NCBI GenBank assembly: GCA_900759435.1
Contig: CAAEVD010000032.1
Coordinates: 1 to 8,119 of the forward strand
Direction: 5' to 3'
Origin: an uncultured Collinsella sp.
GTDB taxonomy: Bacteria > Actinomycetota > Coriobacteriia > Coriobacteriales > Coriobacteriaceae
Length of the DNA: 8,119 nt
Both the position numbers and the translations under genes were made by a program. This document shows, in pieces, positions 1 through 5,807 of the stretch. Position 1 is the stretch's first letter. Every line of letters begins with the position of its first letter. The notes under the pieces are model-generated. The model made no database searches and was not told where the DNA came from. It saw only the letters and a program-made list of their open reading frames with translations.

Positions 1-1
1 C

Positions 2-1009
2 ATCGGCGGCATGAGCGCCGCCGGCATAGCCGCCATGCTCAATGAGAACCTTGTGCCAAGCCCCTATGAGTATTTCGCGGCGAAGGGCGCGGCGCGCAGC
101 TCGAACTTCTGCAAGGGGGAGAGGACCGCCTGGGACGCGCGCACGGTGCTGCGCATCCTGTCGAACGAGACCTATGCGGGCACGCTCGTGCAGGGCAAGA
201 CCTGCAAGCCCGATTTCCGGCGCAAGGCGGTGCTCTCCGTCGACGAGTCCGAGTGGGACCGCTCGCCCGGCGCGCACGAGGCGATAGTGGACCCGGCCAC
301 CTTCGGCCTGGTGCGCAAGCTGGCGCGGCGCGACATGCGCCTGTCGCCCGGCGCCAAGCGGTCGCTGCCGCTGTCGGGGTTTCTCTTCTGTGCGGATTGC
401 GGCGCGACGATGGCGCGGCATGCGAGCCGCCGCTCCAGCGGCAAACGCTTCTACTATTCCTGCGAGGCGCATAGGAAGAACCGCGCCGAGTGCGGCATGC
501 ACAAGGTGTGGGAGGACGAGCTTTCGGCGGCGGTGATGCGGGCAATGCACGGACATGCCCTCGCGGCGGTCGACGGCGACGGCGCCGTGAGGGGTGCCGA
601 GGCGTACCGCCACGACAGGCGTGCCGAGCTTGCTTGCCGCCTGGAGTCGGTGGAGGGGCGCATCGAGCACAACGGCGACTTGCGGCTGCGCATGTACTCC
701 GATTACGCGGCGGGCGTCATCGACAAGGCCCAGTACGCCGAGCTCGCCCGCGCCGTCGACGCCAGGCTGCAGGAGCTTAAGGGCGAGAAGGCCGGCATCG
801 AGCGGGAATCGGCCCAGTTGGATGACGTGCGCACGGAGACCTGGGAGCAAACCTTGGCGCGCTACCGCGACGCAGAGGGCCTCGAGCGCGTGATGGTCGT
901 AGAGCTCATCGACAGGGTGCTCGTCGGCGAGGGCGGCGACATCGAGGTGGTCTTCCGGTTCGGCGACCCCGTCGCCGCATGCGCCCCGAGGCAAGAGGGG
1001 GTGGCGTGA
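2..1009 (+). CDS. Large serine recombinase, C-terminal part (5' end outside window)
   Basis: The frame is open from the window edge, so the catalytic N-terminal domain lies upstream; the first Met in frame (11) is internal, not a start. What is visible is the DNA-binding half of a large serine recombinase. Numbering from that Met: a Recombinase-type domain (about 1-105) with the family phrase around 'ILSNETYAGTLVQGK'; a zinc beta-ribbon with C127-x2-C130 and C151/C161; a charged helical segment (about 200-275) resembling the coiled coil that mediates synapsis and directionality in this family; and a C-terminal cap 'ELIDRVLVGEGG' ending in 'VFRFGDP', closely matching the end of the third recombinase here ('INFRFGDW'). 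Its TGA overlaps the next ATG by one base (TGATG), so it is translationally coupled to the second recombinase. Whether its active site is intact cannot be seen. Family assignment is secure; the exact role (integrase or helper) is not known. Confidence 0.93.
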   Translation: MGGMSAAGIAAMLNENLVPSPYEYFAAKGAARSSNFCKGERTAWDARTVLRILSNETYAGTLVQGKTCKPDFRRKAVLSVDESEWDRSPGAHEAIVDPATFGLVRKLARRDMRLSPGAKRSLPLSGFLFCADCGATMARHASRRSSGKRFYYSCEAHRKNRAECGMHKVWEDELSAAVMRAMHGHALAAVDGDGAVRGAEAYRHDRRAELACRLESVEGRIEHNGDLRLRMYSDYAAGVIDKAQYAELARAVDARLQELKGEKAGIERESAQLDDVRTETWEQTLARYRDAEGLERVMVVELIDRVLVGEGGDIEVVFRFGDPVAACAPRQEGVA

Positions 1010-1989
1010 TGACGGGCTTCGACCTCTCCGACGTGCTGACGGCGGCGCGCGGTATCCCCGGGGCGCGCGAGGACGGCAGATGGCGCTGCGTCGTGTACCT
1101 TTCCACCTATGACTGGATGAGCGGCTGGCTTCGCGTCCCCGATATGGCGGCGCAGTCGGCGGCGTGCAAGGCGTGGCTTTCCGCCCACGGCGATGCGCGC
1201 AAGGCGGAGACCATCAGGAACCGCAACGCCGTACGCAACGTGCGCGTCGCCTTCGACGAGCTCATGCGCGTCATCGAGAACCGCAGGGCCGACTGCGTGG
1301 TCGTACCCGACATAGCGGTGTTCGCTCCGTGCTTCTCGGAGGCCCGCTTCTACGTCGAGGAGGTGCTGGTGCCCATGGGCTTCCGCTTCGTGGACTGCGC
1401 GCGCGGATTCGACACGCAGGGCGGCGACGTGCGGGCGTACTTCAAGGGGCTGCAGACCGAGATGTCCAATGCGCTGGCCCTGCACGCCGAACGCGACAGG
1501 CTCGCCTCCGGCGGGCTTATAAGGCGCAACGTTCCCTTCGGCTACGTCTTCGACGAGGACGCGCCCTGCGGCGTGCGCGTTGACGGCGAGGTGGCGGCTT
1601 TCGTCCCCAGAATCTTCGAGCTTGCCGCCCGGGGGCGCTGGTGGCGCAGCAGGCTGGAGGGCCAGGTGCGCGAGCTCGGGTGCCCCGGACCCAGGCAGAG
1701 GGCCAACGAGCTCTACGGTCACAATCGACACGCCATGGAAGGCTGGGATTACGCCGCCATCAGGAGCATGGTGACCAACCCCTTCTACACGGGCGACTTC
1801 GCGCCCGAGCGCCTCGCCAGCGTCCGCATGCGCAAAAGCGGCATCCCGGTCGGGTCGTTCCCCGTCATCGAAGGGCACCACCCGGCGCTGGTCGGCCGCG
1901 AGCTGTTCGAGGAGGCCAACGAGGGGCTTGCGCGCAACCGCTACGCCTGCCCGACCAAGGCCGAGGGAAGGAGGCCCTGCCGTGGCTAG
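1009..1989 (+). CDS. Degenerate, probably catalytically dead serine recombinase-family protein
   Basis: 326 residues from ATG 1009, chosen because GAGGGGG (995-1001) sits 7 nt upstream and the ATG overlaps the preceding stop. Homology to the third recombinase is visible across the resolvase fold: 'RADCVVVPDIAVFAP' aligns with 'AVDCIAVKDLSRFGR', and 'VRAYFKGLQTEMSNA' with 'VVPFKGLVNEMYAVE'. The signature residues are gone. The R-x-S of the first strand (Y-A-R-L-S) reads Y30-L-S-T-Y34, and the two Arg of D-L-S-R-F-G-R become Val104 and Pro107, with only Asp101 kept. The Recombinase domain continues (about 165-310; 'IRSMVTNPFYTGDF', 'EGHHPALVGRELFEEAN'), but the protein stops there, with no zinc ribbon or coiled coil. 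The reading frame is clean, without internal stops or frameshift, so this looks like a maintained protein rather than decay. A structural or regulatory partner of the neighbouring recombinases is the simplest inference. Confidence 0.85.
   Translation: MTGFDLSDVLTAARGIPGAREDGRWRCVVYLSTYDWMSGWLRVPDMAAQSAACKAWLSAHGDARKAETIRNRNAVRNVRVAFDELMRVIENRRADCVVVPDIAVFAPCFSEARFYVEEVLVPMGFRFVDCARGFDTQGGDVRAYFKGLQTEMSNALALHAERDRLASGGLIRRNVPFGYVFDEDAPCGVRVDGEVAAFVPRIFELAARGRWWRSRLEGQVRELGCPGPRQRANELYGHNRHAMEGWDYAAIRSMVTNPFYTGDFAPERLASVRMRKSGIPVGSFPVIEGHHPALVGRELFEEANEGLARNRYACPTKAEGRRPCRG
1968..1974 (+). promoter_or_regulatory. Shine-Dalgarno site fixing the third recombinase start
   Basis: AAGGAGG lies 7 nt before GTG 1982. 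It supports that GTG over the in-frame ATG at 1928, which is deep inside the preceding gene and has no comparable site. Confidence 0.75.
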
Positions 1990-3667
1990 GAAGTCGAGGA
2001 AGACGGCAGCAAGCGTCGCGGCGGTTTCTGCGGCGCCTGCGGCAAAGATGTGGAGCTGCGCCGTCTACGCGCGGCTGAGCTGCAGGAACAACGGGCAGGC
2101 GGGCGACGGCAGCCTGCGGGCCCAGGTCGATTTCGTGCGCGACAGCCTGTCGGGCATGGAGGGCGTGGAGGTGGTCGGCGTCTACGAGGACAACGGCCGC
2201 ACCGGCACCACGTTCGAGGGCAGGGCCGCGTTCGACGCGCTCATGGACGAGGTGCGCGCAGGCGCCGTCGACTGCATCGCCGTGAAGGATTTGAGCCGCT
2301 TCGGGCGCAACATGTACGAGACGAGCACGTACCTGGAGCGCATCTTCCCGTTTCTGGGCGTGCGCTTCATCGCGGTGAACGACGGGCTCGACACGCTGCA
2401 GGGCGACGGCGGCATCGTCGTGCCCTTCAAGGGGCTGGTCAACGAGATGTACGCGGTGGAGACGTCCCGCAAGGTGTCGGCGGTGAAGCACCGCCAGATG
2501 GAGGAGGGGGAGGTCATCTACGGCAACACGTGCTACGGCTACCGCGTGGTGCGCGGCGAGGGCAGGCTCGACGTCGACGACGCCACCGCGCCGTTCGTGC
2601 CGCTGGCCTTCTCCATGTTCCTCGACGGCGAGCGGCTGGTCGACATCGCGTCAGCGCTTGCGGAAATGGGCGCGCCAACGCCCGTCGACCACCTGGACGC
2701 CCAGTCGTCGGCGGGCTACGCGGGCGTCTGGCGCGACAGGCCGTGGTCGGCGCGCTACGTCGCCAAGATGCTCGACAACCCCGTCTACGTCGGCACGCTC
2801 GTGCTCGGCAACACCTACCGGTCGCTTTACGACGGGATTCCCGCGCACACGGTGCCCGAGGGCGAGCGCCTGGTCTTCCCCGATGCGCACCCGGCGCTCG
2901 TGCCGGCCGAGGTGTTCGGCCGCGTCCGCGCCAAGCGGCGCGCCCAGAAGGCGGCGAAGCGGGCGCAGGTGGCGGCCAAGGAGGCCGACCGCAACGCCAT
3001 GCCCGACGAGCTGGCGGGCGTGCTGTTCTGTGCCGAGTGCGGCGGCCGCATGATCCTCGACCGCAGGTTCAACCCGAAGACGGGGGAGGCCCGGGGCAGC
3101 GTGTACAAGTGCCGGCGGCACCATGGGCGCGGCTGCGGCAACGACGTGCGCGTCGCCGAGCGCGCGCTGCGCATAGCCATCATGGACGAGGTCAGGGTTC
3201 AGGTCTCGACGGCGCTGGAGCTCGATCGGGTGCTTCCCGGGCTCAGGGGCAGCGAGGGAGCGGTCGAGGAGAGGAGGCGGCTGCAGGCGTCCGTCGACGC
3301 GCTGGCCGCGCGGGCCGCCGCGTTGTCGCGCGAGCGGCAGCGGCTCTACGAGCTGTACGCATGCGGCGGCGTGACGCTGGCCGAGTACAAGGAGATGCAG
3401 GCCGAGGCCGACGGGAGGGCGGCCGATTGCCGGGCCGCGCTCGAAGCGGCCAACCGCGAACTCGCGGACTTCGACGCGCTGCTCGCCTCGGACGACGCGT
3501 TCGAAGAGGCGGTCGCGGCGCTTGAGGACCTGTTCACGTTCAGCCGCGACCTGGTGCTGGCGCTGGTGAGGCGCATAGAGGTGGGCCGCGACGGCGGCAT
3601 CGAGATCAATTTCAGGTTCGGCGACTGGCGCAACAGGGTGGCTTCCATAGAGCGGAGGCTCGCATGA
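1982..3667 (+). CDS. Large serine recombinase (integrase/excisionase-type), complete
   Basis: 561 residues starting at GTG 1982, overlapping the previous gene by 8 nt. Domains in order: a basic Ala-rich leader (1-22); resolvase/invertase catalytic domain (about 25-175) with Y-A-R31-L-S33 carrying the nucleophilic serine and D103-L-S-R106-F-G-R109 carrying the phosphate-activating arginines; Recombinase domain (about 180-320, 'MLDNPVYVGTLVLGN', 'DAHPALVPAEVFG'); zinc beta-ribbon C350-x2-C353 and C377/C385; Ala/Arg/Glu-rich coiled coil (about 425-495); and C-terminal cap 'ALVRRIEVGRDGG'. Size and layout are normal for integrases of the TndX/TnpX or phage type, which cut att sites through a 5'-phosphoserine link and can move large elements in or out of the chromosome. 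This is the only gene of the four seen here with every expected motif, so it is the likeliest catalytic subunit. The target site is unknown. TGA overlaps the next ATG (ATGA). Confidence 0.95.
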   Translation: MARKSRKTAASVAAVSAAPAAKMWSCAVYARLSCRNNGQAGDGSLRAQVDFVRDSLSGMEGVEVVGVYEDNGRTGTTFEGRAAFDALMDEVRAGAVDCIAVKDLSRFGRNMYETSTYLERIFPFLGVRFIAVNDGLDTLQGDGGIVVPFKGLVNEMYAVETSRKVSAVKHRQMEEGEVIYGNTCYGYRVVRGEGRLDVDDATAPFVPLAFSMFLDGERLVDIASALAEMGAPTPVDHLDAQSSAGYAGVWRDRPWSARYVAKMLDNPVYVGTLVLGNTYRSLYDGIPAHTVPEGERLVFPDAHPALVPAEVFGRVRAKRRAQKAAKRAQVAAKEADRNAMPDELAGVLFCAECGGRMILDRRFNPKTGEARGSVYKCRRHHGRGCGNDVRVAERALRIAIMDEVRVQVSTALELDRVLPGLRGSEGAVEERRRLQASVDALAARAAALSRERQRLYELYACGGVTLAEYKEMQAEADGRAADCRAALEAANRELADFDALLASDDAFEEAVAALEDLFTFSRDLVLALVRRIEVGRDGGIEINFRFGDWRNRVASIERRLA

Positions 3668-5160
3668 TCGCGCTGTACATGAGGCTCTCGAGGGCCGACG
3701 GCGACCTTGAGGGCGTCGGCGCGGTGAGCAACTCCATCGCCAACCAGCGGGCCATGCTGCGCTCCTTCGTCGAGCGCGACCCGGGGCTTTCCTGCCAGCC
3801 CGTCGAGGAGTTCGTCGACGACGGCTTCAGCGGGTCGAGCTTCGAGCGGCCCGAGGTCCGGCGCATGCTCGCCCTGTGCAAGGAGGGGCGCGTCTCCTGC
3901 ATCGTCGTGAAGGATTTGAGCCGCTTCGCCAGGGAGTACATCGACGCCGGCACCTACATCGAGCAGGTCTTCCCCTTTCTGCGCGTGAGGTTCGTGAGCA
4001 TCGCCGAGAGCTACGACTCGGCCGCGTGCAGCCTCGACTCTGCGGCGCCGGGCATAGCCATACGCAACATAGCCAACGCCGCCTACTGCCGGGACACGTC
4101 GATCCGCGTGCGCAGCGCGCTCCAGACGAAGTGGCGGCGAGGGCTACGGCCGCACCCCACGCCGCCGTTCGGCTACATGGTGGACCCAGCCGACCGCATG
4201 AGGCTGGCACCGGACGAGCGCTTCGCCCCCGGCGTGCGCAGGCTGTTCGAGCTCGCGGCCGAGCTTGCCGATCCGAAGCTCGTCGCCGCGGCGCTCGACG
4301 CCGACGGCATCGAGACGCCGGGCGTGGCGTACCGCAGGCTCGGGCTGGACGGGTACGGCAAGCGCCCCGAGCCGAAGAGCCGCCGCTGGACCGGCACGCA
4401 GGTGCAGAAGATCGTGGGCGACCCGGTGTACACGGGGACGCTCGTGACCGGAAAGACGCGCAGGCGCGTCATGAACAGGCATCCGGTCGACGTGGTGCCT
4501 GAATCGGAGCGCTACGTCACCGAGGGCGCGCACCCCGCGTTGGTCGGAGACGGGCTCTGGCGGGCCGCGCAGGCGTGCCTCAGGACCAGGGAGCACCTCA
4601 AGGGAGTGGGGAAGTCCGCGTCGAAAAGCCCGTTCGCGCGCGGGCTTCTCAGGCGGGCCGAGTGCGGGCACTCGCTCAGCTACCGCGCATGGAAGGCGGG
4701 CGGCGCCTTCACCTGCAAGTGCGACTGCGCCGGCGGCGACAGGCGGCGGGTGACGGAGGATGAGGTCGCAGACGCCATCGCAGCAGCCATGAGGGAAGGC
4801 GGTTCGGTGCCGCGGCCTTGCGGCAAGCGCGAACCCGACCGGAAGCCGAAGACCCGCGTCACGGCGGCGGCGAAGCTCGCGGCCTACGAGCGCTACGCTT
4901 TCGGAAAGGCGACCGCCGCCGACCTCGAGGTCCTCGGCTCGCCGGCGGCGGCCGAGCCGCAGCATGCCGCCGCGCCGACCTCGCTGCTCCCGTCCGGCGC
5001 GGACCGGCTGCTCGATGCCGACGGCGAGAAGGAGCGGGCGGCGCTTCTCTGCGCGCTGGAGGAACATCGGCTTGACGACGTTGACAGGGCGCTGCTCAGG
5101 CGCATCGTCGAGAAGGTGCTGGTGCACGAAGGCCCGCGCCTGGAGGTCGTGATGCGCTGA
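3664..5160 (+). CDS. Large serine recombinase with modified zinc ribbon
   Basis: 498 residues from ATG 3664, which shares ATGA with the previous stop; GGAGG (3654-3658) is 5 nt upstream. The catalytic domain begins almost at the N-terminus: Y5-M-R7-L-S9, then the 'DDGFSGSSFERPE' loop (52-64) and D84-L-S-R87-F-A-R90, so the active site appears intact. The Recombinase domain spans about 160-310 ('KIVGDPVYTGTLVTGK', 'EGAHPALVGDGLWRAA'). The zinc ribbon is unusual: the usual first Cys of C-x2-C is Arg331 ('LLRRAECGHSL'), leaving C334, followed by a C351-x-C-x-C355 cluster. The segment at 380-450 is Pro/Ala-rich rather than a clear coiled coil. The C-terminal cap 'LLRRIVEKVLVHEG' is conserved, but the usual 'FRFGD' ending is replaced by 'LEVVMR'. 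It is the last gene of the recombinase operon. It is probably an active recombinase with altered DNA or partner contacts. Confidence 0.92.
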   Translation: MIALYMRLSRADGDLEGVGAVSNSIANQRAMLRSFVERDPGLSCQPVEEFVDDGFSGSSFERPEVRRMLALCKEGRVSCIVVKDLSRFAREYIDAGTYIEQVFPFLRVRFVSIAESYDSAACSLDSAAPGIAIRNIANAAYCRDTSIRVRSALQTKWRRGLRPHPTPPFGYMVDPADRMRLAPDERFAPGVRRLFELAAELADPKLVAAALDADGIETPGVAYRRLGLDGYGKRPEPKSRRWTGTQVQKIVGDPVYTGTLVTGKTRRRVMNRHPVDVVPESERYVTEGAHPALVGDGLWRAAQACLRTREHLKGVGKSASKSPFARGLLRRAECGHSLSYRAWKAGGAFTCKCDCAGGDRRRVTEDEVADAIAAAMREGGSVPRPCGKREPDRKPKTRVTAAAKLAAYERYAFGKATAADLEVLGSPAAAEPQHAAAPTSLLPSGADRLLDADGEKERAALLCALEEHRLDDVDRALLRRIVEKVLVHEGPRLEVVMR

Positions 5161-5223
5161 TCGTCATCTCCGCATTGTCCAAATAGCCACGCCCTTGGCC
5201 AGAAGGCGTCAAGGGGCAGAGCA

Positions 5224-5260
5224 ACTGCGCTCCTCAAAGCCTGCGGTCGAGGAGCGCAGT
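5224..5260 (+). repeat. GC-rich hairpin downstream of recombinase operon
   Basis: A 12-bp perfect stem (ACTGCGCTCCTC, 5224-5235, with its complement at 5249-5260) around a 13-nt loop, 63 nt after the last recombinase stop. No T-run follows, so it is not a classic intrinsic terminator. It could stabilise the mRNA 3' end or terminate with a factor. Confidence 0.6.
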
Positions 5261-5291
5261 GCCGGGGCAAGCGCCTTTGGGGGATTGGCGC

Positions 5292-5332
5292 ATTCTAACC
5301 ATTCTAACCATGGTGGTTAGAATGGTTAGAAT
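5292..5332. repeat. 19-bp perfect inverted repeat made of four ATTCTAACC units
   Basis: The left arm (5292-5310) is ATTCTAACC twice plus A. The right arm (5314-5332) is its exact complement, separated by TGG. Each arm is therefore a tandem 9-bp repeat, giving four half-sites in two orientations. A degenerate fifth unit, GGGTAGAAT (5335-5343), follows in the right-arm orientation with one mismatch. The arms are AT-rich, unlike the surroundings. A multi-site operator or recombinase/accessory-protein site is likelier than a terminator, because no T-run follows. Confidence 0.85.
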
Positions 5333-5361
5333 ATGGGTAGAATCGAGGAAGTGATGCGGCT

Positions 5362-5400
5362 CGCTTGCGCCCGCCCGATGTCCGAAACGTGCGCGGCCGC
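5362..5400. repeat. 39-bp direct repeat, left copy
   Basis: Matches 6953-6991 in the same orientation at 33 of 39 positions, with no gaps. The shared core includes CGATGTCC and TGCGCGG. Similarity stops at both edges. With its partner it brackets part of the noncoding region and the abi gene. Confidence 0.7.
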
Positions 5401-5427
5401 TTCCGCAATGCTTCTCGCCACGTGTGT

Positions 5428-5472
5428 CGCGCTGGTCAATTCACAGGTCTTATAAACATCGTTACCAGCGCG
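5428..5472. repeat. 9-bp inverted repeat with 27-bp AT-rich spacer
   Basis: CGCGCTGGT (5428-5436) and its exact complement ACCAGCGCG (5464-5472) flank a spacer containing TTATAAAC. The layout of GC-rich arms around an AT-rich centre fits a protein-binding site or hairpin; the function is unknown. Confidence 0.6.
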
Positions 5473-5496
5473 GCGAACTGGTAGAACAGTGAAATC

Positions 5497-5518
5497 TACT
5501 GGTCAACTTACTGGTCAA
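5497..5518. repeat. Tandem TACTGGTCAA repeat (12-nt period)
   Basis: TACTGGTCAA occurs at 5497-5506 and 5509-5518, and its CTGGTCAA core also at 5432-5439. Related CTGGTAGAA (5478-5486) and ACTGG (5522-5526) lie alongside. The spacing near one helical turn suggests cooperative protein binding. Confidence 0.55.
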
Positions 5519-5779
5519 TCCACTGGACGGCGCTAGCCGTTGCCTCCCATGCGGTAGAACTGCTGTGGCATTCGAGCGGGGCGAGGGGCTTGGTGCAGAA
5601 AAAGAACTAACGCTCTGATATGGGATGGAAGGGTAGAAAGGCCTTCTGGCTCGAACCCCACCTCAACGAGGCGCCGACATAGCCGATTCGGCGAGAAATG
5701 TTTGAACGAGATATGATCGATACAGGTGGGTGGTTCGGTGAAAAAAATGGGGCAGTTTGGCTCTCACCATCCCGCCCCC

Positions 5780-5797
5780 AAAACCCTAGGGTTTTTT
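5780..5797. terminator. Possible terminator between convergent genes
   Basis: AAAACCCTAGGGTTTT (5780-5795) is perfectly self-complementary and runs into TTTTTT on the + strand (5792-5797); the complement ends in TTTT on the - strand. It lies 11 nt past the abi stop (- strand) and at the end of the + strand noncoding region, so it could work in both directions. The stem has few G/C pairs, making it weak. Confidence 0.4.
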
Positions 5798-5807
5798 GAT
5801 CTGTAGC

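Larger units (their letters stand above)
5161..5807. other. Repeat-rich noncoding region between recombinase operon and abi gene
   Basis: No convincing gene on either strand. The best short candidate, 33 codons from ATG 5354, has a GAGGAAG only 2 nt upstream and no recognisable product; the other frames are broken. The region does hold ordered repeats: a hairpin at 5224-5260, a 19-bp inverted repeat at 5292-5332, one copy of a 39-bp direct repeat (5362-5400), a 9-bp inverted repeat (5428-5472), tandem TACTGGTCAA (5497-5518), four GGTAGAA motifs (5336, 5480, 5553, 5632) and a palindrome with T-run (5780-5797). Serine-integrase att sites are typically next to the integrase genes, so an att site, recombinase or regulator binding sites, or a structured RNA are all possible. 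I cannot choose between them from sequence alone. Confidence 0.6.

Noticed and set aside
862..1881. Long - strand open frame opposite the second recombinase
   Set aside because: His/Ala/Arg-rich shadow frame typical of GC-rich coding DNA; no recognisable motif, and the + strand protein is clearly homologous to recombinases.
2050..3525. Alternative + strand frame of 491 codons inside the third recombinase
   Set aside because: Arg/Gly/Ala-rich out-of-frame translation of a gene that has all its catalytic motifs in the other frame.
4144..5127. Long - strand open frame opposite the fourth recombinase
   Set aside because: Low-complexity Arg/Pro/Ala translation with no family resemblance; shadow of the real gene.
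5354..5455. 33-codon ORF following GAGGAAG
   Set aside because: Spacing to the ATG is only 2 nt, the product is unrecognisable and it overlaps the direct repeat; I cannot support it as a gene or excision factor.
5640..5675. tRNA-like GGTTCGAGCC on the - strand
   Set aside because: The flanking bases do not form a T-stem, and no anticodon or acceptor arm is present; not a tRNA or tRNA fragment.
5161..5807. CRISPR array
   Set aside because: Repeats are 9-12 nt, irregularly spaced and in both orientations; no regular repeat-spacer pattern or cas gene.
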